The position numbers were made by a program, and so were the translations under genes. This document shows, piece after piece, positions 61,703-64,000 of a stretch of DNA of 64,000 nucleotides. The stretch lies in assembly GCF_963678975.1 (NCBI RefSeq), contig NC_089275.1, positions 21,575,977 to 21,639,976 on the forward strand, in the 5' to 3' direction. Each line of letters opens with the position of its first letter. The first letter of the stretch is position 1. This stretch comes from Dysidea avara. Taxonomy: Eukaryota; Porifera; Demospongiae; Dictyoceratida; Dysideidae. The notes below the pieces were generated by a model, which saw nothing but the letters and a program-made list of their open reading frames with translations, was not told where the DNA came from and made no database searches.

Positions 61703-62090
61703 TAGGCCACTCCAATTGGTAATTATGTTTCTGGTCCACCTCCCGCATCCTTTTTTGGAGAATGTGAAATTTCAGAAATACATGGGTAAAATGCCCGCAT
61801 CAGCTTTTTGAAAAACCTGGATTTCAGAAACAAATATTGGGCTGCAGCAAGTATGCTAAATCTAACTATCTAAACGTCATAATTTGTATTTATCAGTGAA
61901 AACCTGCAAGAAATGGGCAGAGTGCATAGTACGGATCGATATACCCTAATAAAACAGTCAGTAAATCACAAAAATACTCTAATTGAGCAGTCACTTCATT
62001 GTTGCTTTGTTGCTGAATTCCGCCCGCCCGCCCGCACCTAAAACTGATTTTCAAAGGACCAGAAACATAATTACCAATTGGAGTGGCCTT
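61703..62090. mobile_element. 388-bp MITE with 34-bp perfect TIRs
   Basis: Both ends read AAGGCCACTCCAATTGGTAA/TAGGCCACTCCAATTGGTAA and continue to TTATGTTTCTGGTCC with no mismatch noticed. The interior has the dispersed CTCTAATTGAGCAGTCAC motif and a (CCCG)n tract near 62,022. Confidence 0.92.
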
Positions 62091-63090
62091 ACACATAAAA
62101 CCATTGGCAATGAAAATATTGGCTCACCCCAACAATCCAGGCGCGAACTTTTTAACGAATCCCGGTGATACAAGGCTAGATCACTCCTTGCTTGAATACT
62201 TCAGCTAGTTATACCGTTCGTGACGAACGTTATACATGATACAAATAATTTTATAAAAATCACCATCTCAATCCAATAGTCGCATACCCCGGCTGAGCAC
62301 TAATTATTAGTGAAGCGCGCGCTGTATTGCGTGGGCGAGTTGCAATGGAGAAGCATTCTTTTCGTGAATGTTTAATTCATCAACTTTTCAATGGTCAATA
62401 GCCATTGTACATCATGCTAATAACACGTTAAACTATTTTGATCACATGATCCAACTTTGTAAATGTAATCAAATAAATATTAATTTTAAAAAAATGGTCA
62501 ATATAAAACTTTCAAGTTAGCTGTTTGCAGATCTCCAGAATGTAAACCTGTGGAAAAAACGGTCACATTTTAATTGGTGAATTTAAAAAAAATCTTTATC
62601 ACTCACTCACGCACGCACACACACACACACACACACTACACTACACTATACTACACTCACTCAGTGGAGTACATATTCACATAAAAATAAAACACTACAA
62701 GGTATGGTAAGGGTTGTTTACATTAGTTAATTTTGTGGTCCACCACATATAGCAACAAGGGAAATGTGTATCTGTGATCAAGAATTTAATTTAGATTCTA
62801 ATATCATAATTAGATGGTCAGACTACCTTTGTCAACTAGAGATGAACTGACTTTTGGTAAAAAGCGAGGGGTAGCCAATGCCTTGGGACTCTTGTACACT
62901 ATGTGAGAAATCCAATCAGAAATACACAAATATTTTAGAAACCAAATCCTAAACCCAAAATCATGTAAAAATAATGGAGAAAGTGAGTTTAACAAAGTAG
63001 ACAATGATCGATCACGAATAGCTAAAACAAGATGTAGATCAACAACTGTACAGGTAGTTAGTAGTTAGCAATCTCACTAAATGCTTTTAA
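62091..63090. other. Gene-free stretch
   Basis: No gene is supported. It contains a (CA)n tract (62,613-62,636). The 64-codon minus ORF at 62,810-63,004 has no recognisable motif. Confidence 0.5.
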
Positions 63091-63107
63091 AATACATAAA
63101 GATTGGG

Positions 63108-63207
63108 ACTCTCGTACACACCATTTGGGTGCTTTGCGTGGGCGTTGGCAACCCCTCTGGTACGCCATTTCGGTGTTTTGCATGGGCGTTGACTACCCCT
63201 CGAAAAA
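63108..63207. repeat. Two tandem copies of a unit of about 50 bp
   Basis: GTACACCATTTGGGTGCTTT and GTACGCCATTTCGGTGTTTT each continue with GC(G/A)TGGGCGTTG and end in ACCCCTC. Confidence 0.8.
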
Positions 63208-63903
63208 ACAAAAACAAAAAGACTATACAGAAGATGAGCCCTGCACAGCTACGTGGGTTTCTTTGTACAAAGCATACACTCACCTTATTTGCACAGTGCC
63301 CAATCGTCATCATGGACGCTTCCACCTCCCATCGTGCACTAAAGTAATAGAAACATCATTAAAATAATAATATAAGCATTAATATTATTATAGCATAACA
63401 CAGCAGCTCAATATTACAGCATGATAAACAAACCAAAGTATTTATACAGAAAACTACGTCCTAGACATTTAATCGTCTTTGAGCAAGGCCATTTTAACGA
63501 AGGCGCAAATTGTGCGTGGGCGGGAAATTCATTACATTCTGTTCGCCGTTTATAACTATCACTGGCAAACTAATGTATATACAATATCAAAGAACGTATA
63601 TATTTAAACAGTTGCATGATACTTATAGACTGTTTTTTCACTGTCAACCACTTCTTATGCCACCCACCCCCTATATGATATATGTGCTATACAGGTGAGC
63701 ATATAAAAGTTGCTAAAATTAACAGGTTTCTGTAGAATCAGTTTTTTTTTTAAAATTCTAATTGAACAAACAGTACATTTTCATACTATAGCTGAATGAC
63801 AATATTGAATTGTTCTGATATGGTGATACAGATGATTGTTACATGGAAAGCCCAGAATGCAATATTGTTGGGGTCAATTCTACCAACTGTTGATCTGACA
63901 TTA

Positions 63904-63937
<34 letters not shown>

Positions 63938-64000
63938 TTGGTATTACCAATGGTTAGCCCCTAACCACAGGTCAATCAAAAAAAACTCTAAACATACATG
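63208..64000. other. Window end without a supported gene
   Basis: Short ORFs only, and a (CA)n tract at 63,905-63,935. A minus-strand open block at about 63,287-63,342 has CTTTAG before it and GTGAGT after it, but no partner exon. Confidence 0.5.

Noticed and set aside
63287-63342. Minus-strand block between CTTTAG and GTGAGT
   Set aside because: Too short, with no homologous motif and no linked exons.

Overview
The window is animal nuclear DNA: AT-rich, with small GT-AG exons, long introns and a heavy load of foldback/MITE elements, microsatellites and retroelement debris. Nothing is bacterial or plasmid-like. The repeat style and the gene content suggest an early-branching metazoan, most likely a sponge. 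That placement is inference, not proof.

Layout. 1-3,250 (minus) holds a retroelement ORF that runs off the window start. It joins an N-terminal SAND domain, a Ser/Pro/Val repeat linker, cysteine fingers and a reverse transcriptase, and its 5' end is disturbed by a 155-bp tandem duplication. 3,290-10,460 is gene-free DNA full of inverted-repeat elements. 10,464-16,948, 27,784-31,234 and 33,042-42,924 (all plus) are three tandem paralogues with the same seven-exon plan and intron phases. I identify them as glypicans (cell-surface proteoglycan cores): they share the N-terminal C...C...CC block, the Cys-rich CxxC...CPGRC...GCL block, a basic site at the convertase position, the C-terminal NG-C...Q..NP block, and 14 matching cysteines. 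Copies B and C end in a GPI-type hydrophobic tail. Copy A does not, and it carries a Thr/Pro repeat insert.

Between glypicans A and B lie a near-perfect 330-bp hairpin, a 3.8-kb satellite with a 31-bp unit and higher-order structure, an unusual 0.8-kb tail, and nested foldbacks. After glypican C, a non-LTR retrotransposon is split by a 4.06-kb terminal-inverted-repeat element; removing that element restores the retrotransposon reading frame.

50,911-59,309 (minus) is a twelve-exon gene for an integrase-core (DDE) protein with D, D and E in the expected motifs. One splice donor abuts an (AT)n tract and lacks GT, and a TGA lies in frame near the C terminus, so the gene may be decaying. 59,310-64,000 is CpG-richer, repeat-bearing DNA without a convincing gene.

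The glypicans form one local gene family, presumably acting at the cell surface in growth-factor or Wnt/Hedgehog-type signalling. The integrase-like gene and the RT element belong to the mobile or formerly mobile fraction and have no visible functional link to them.
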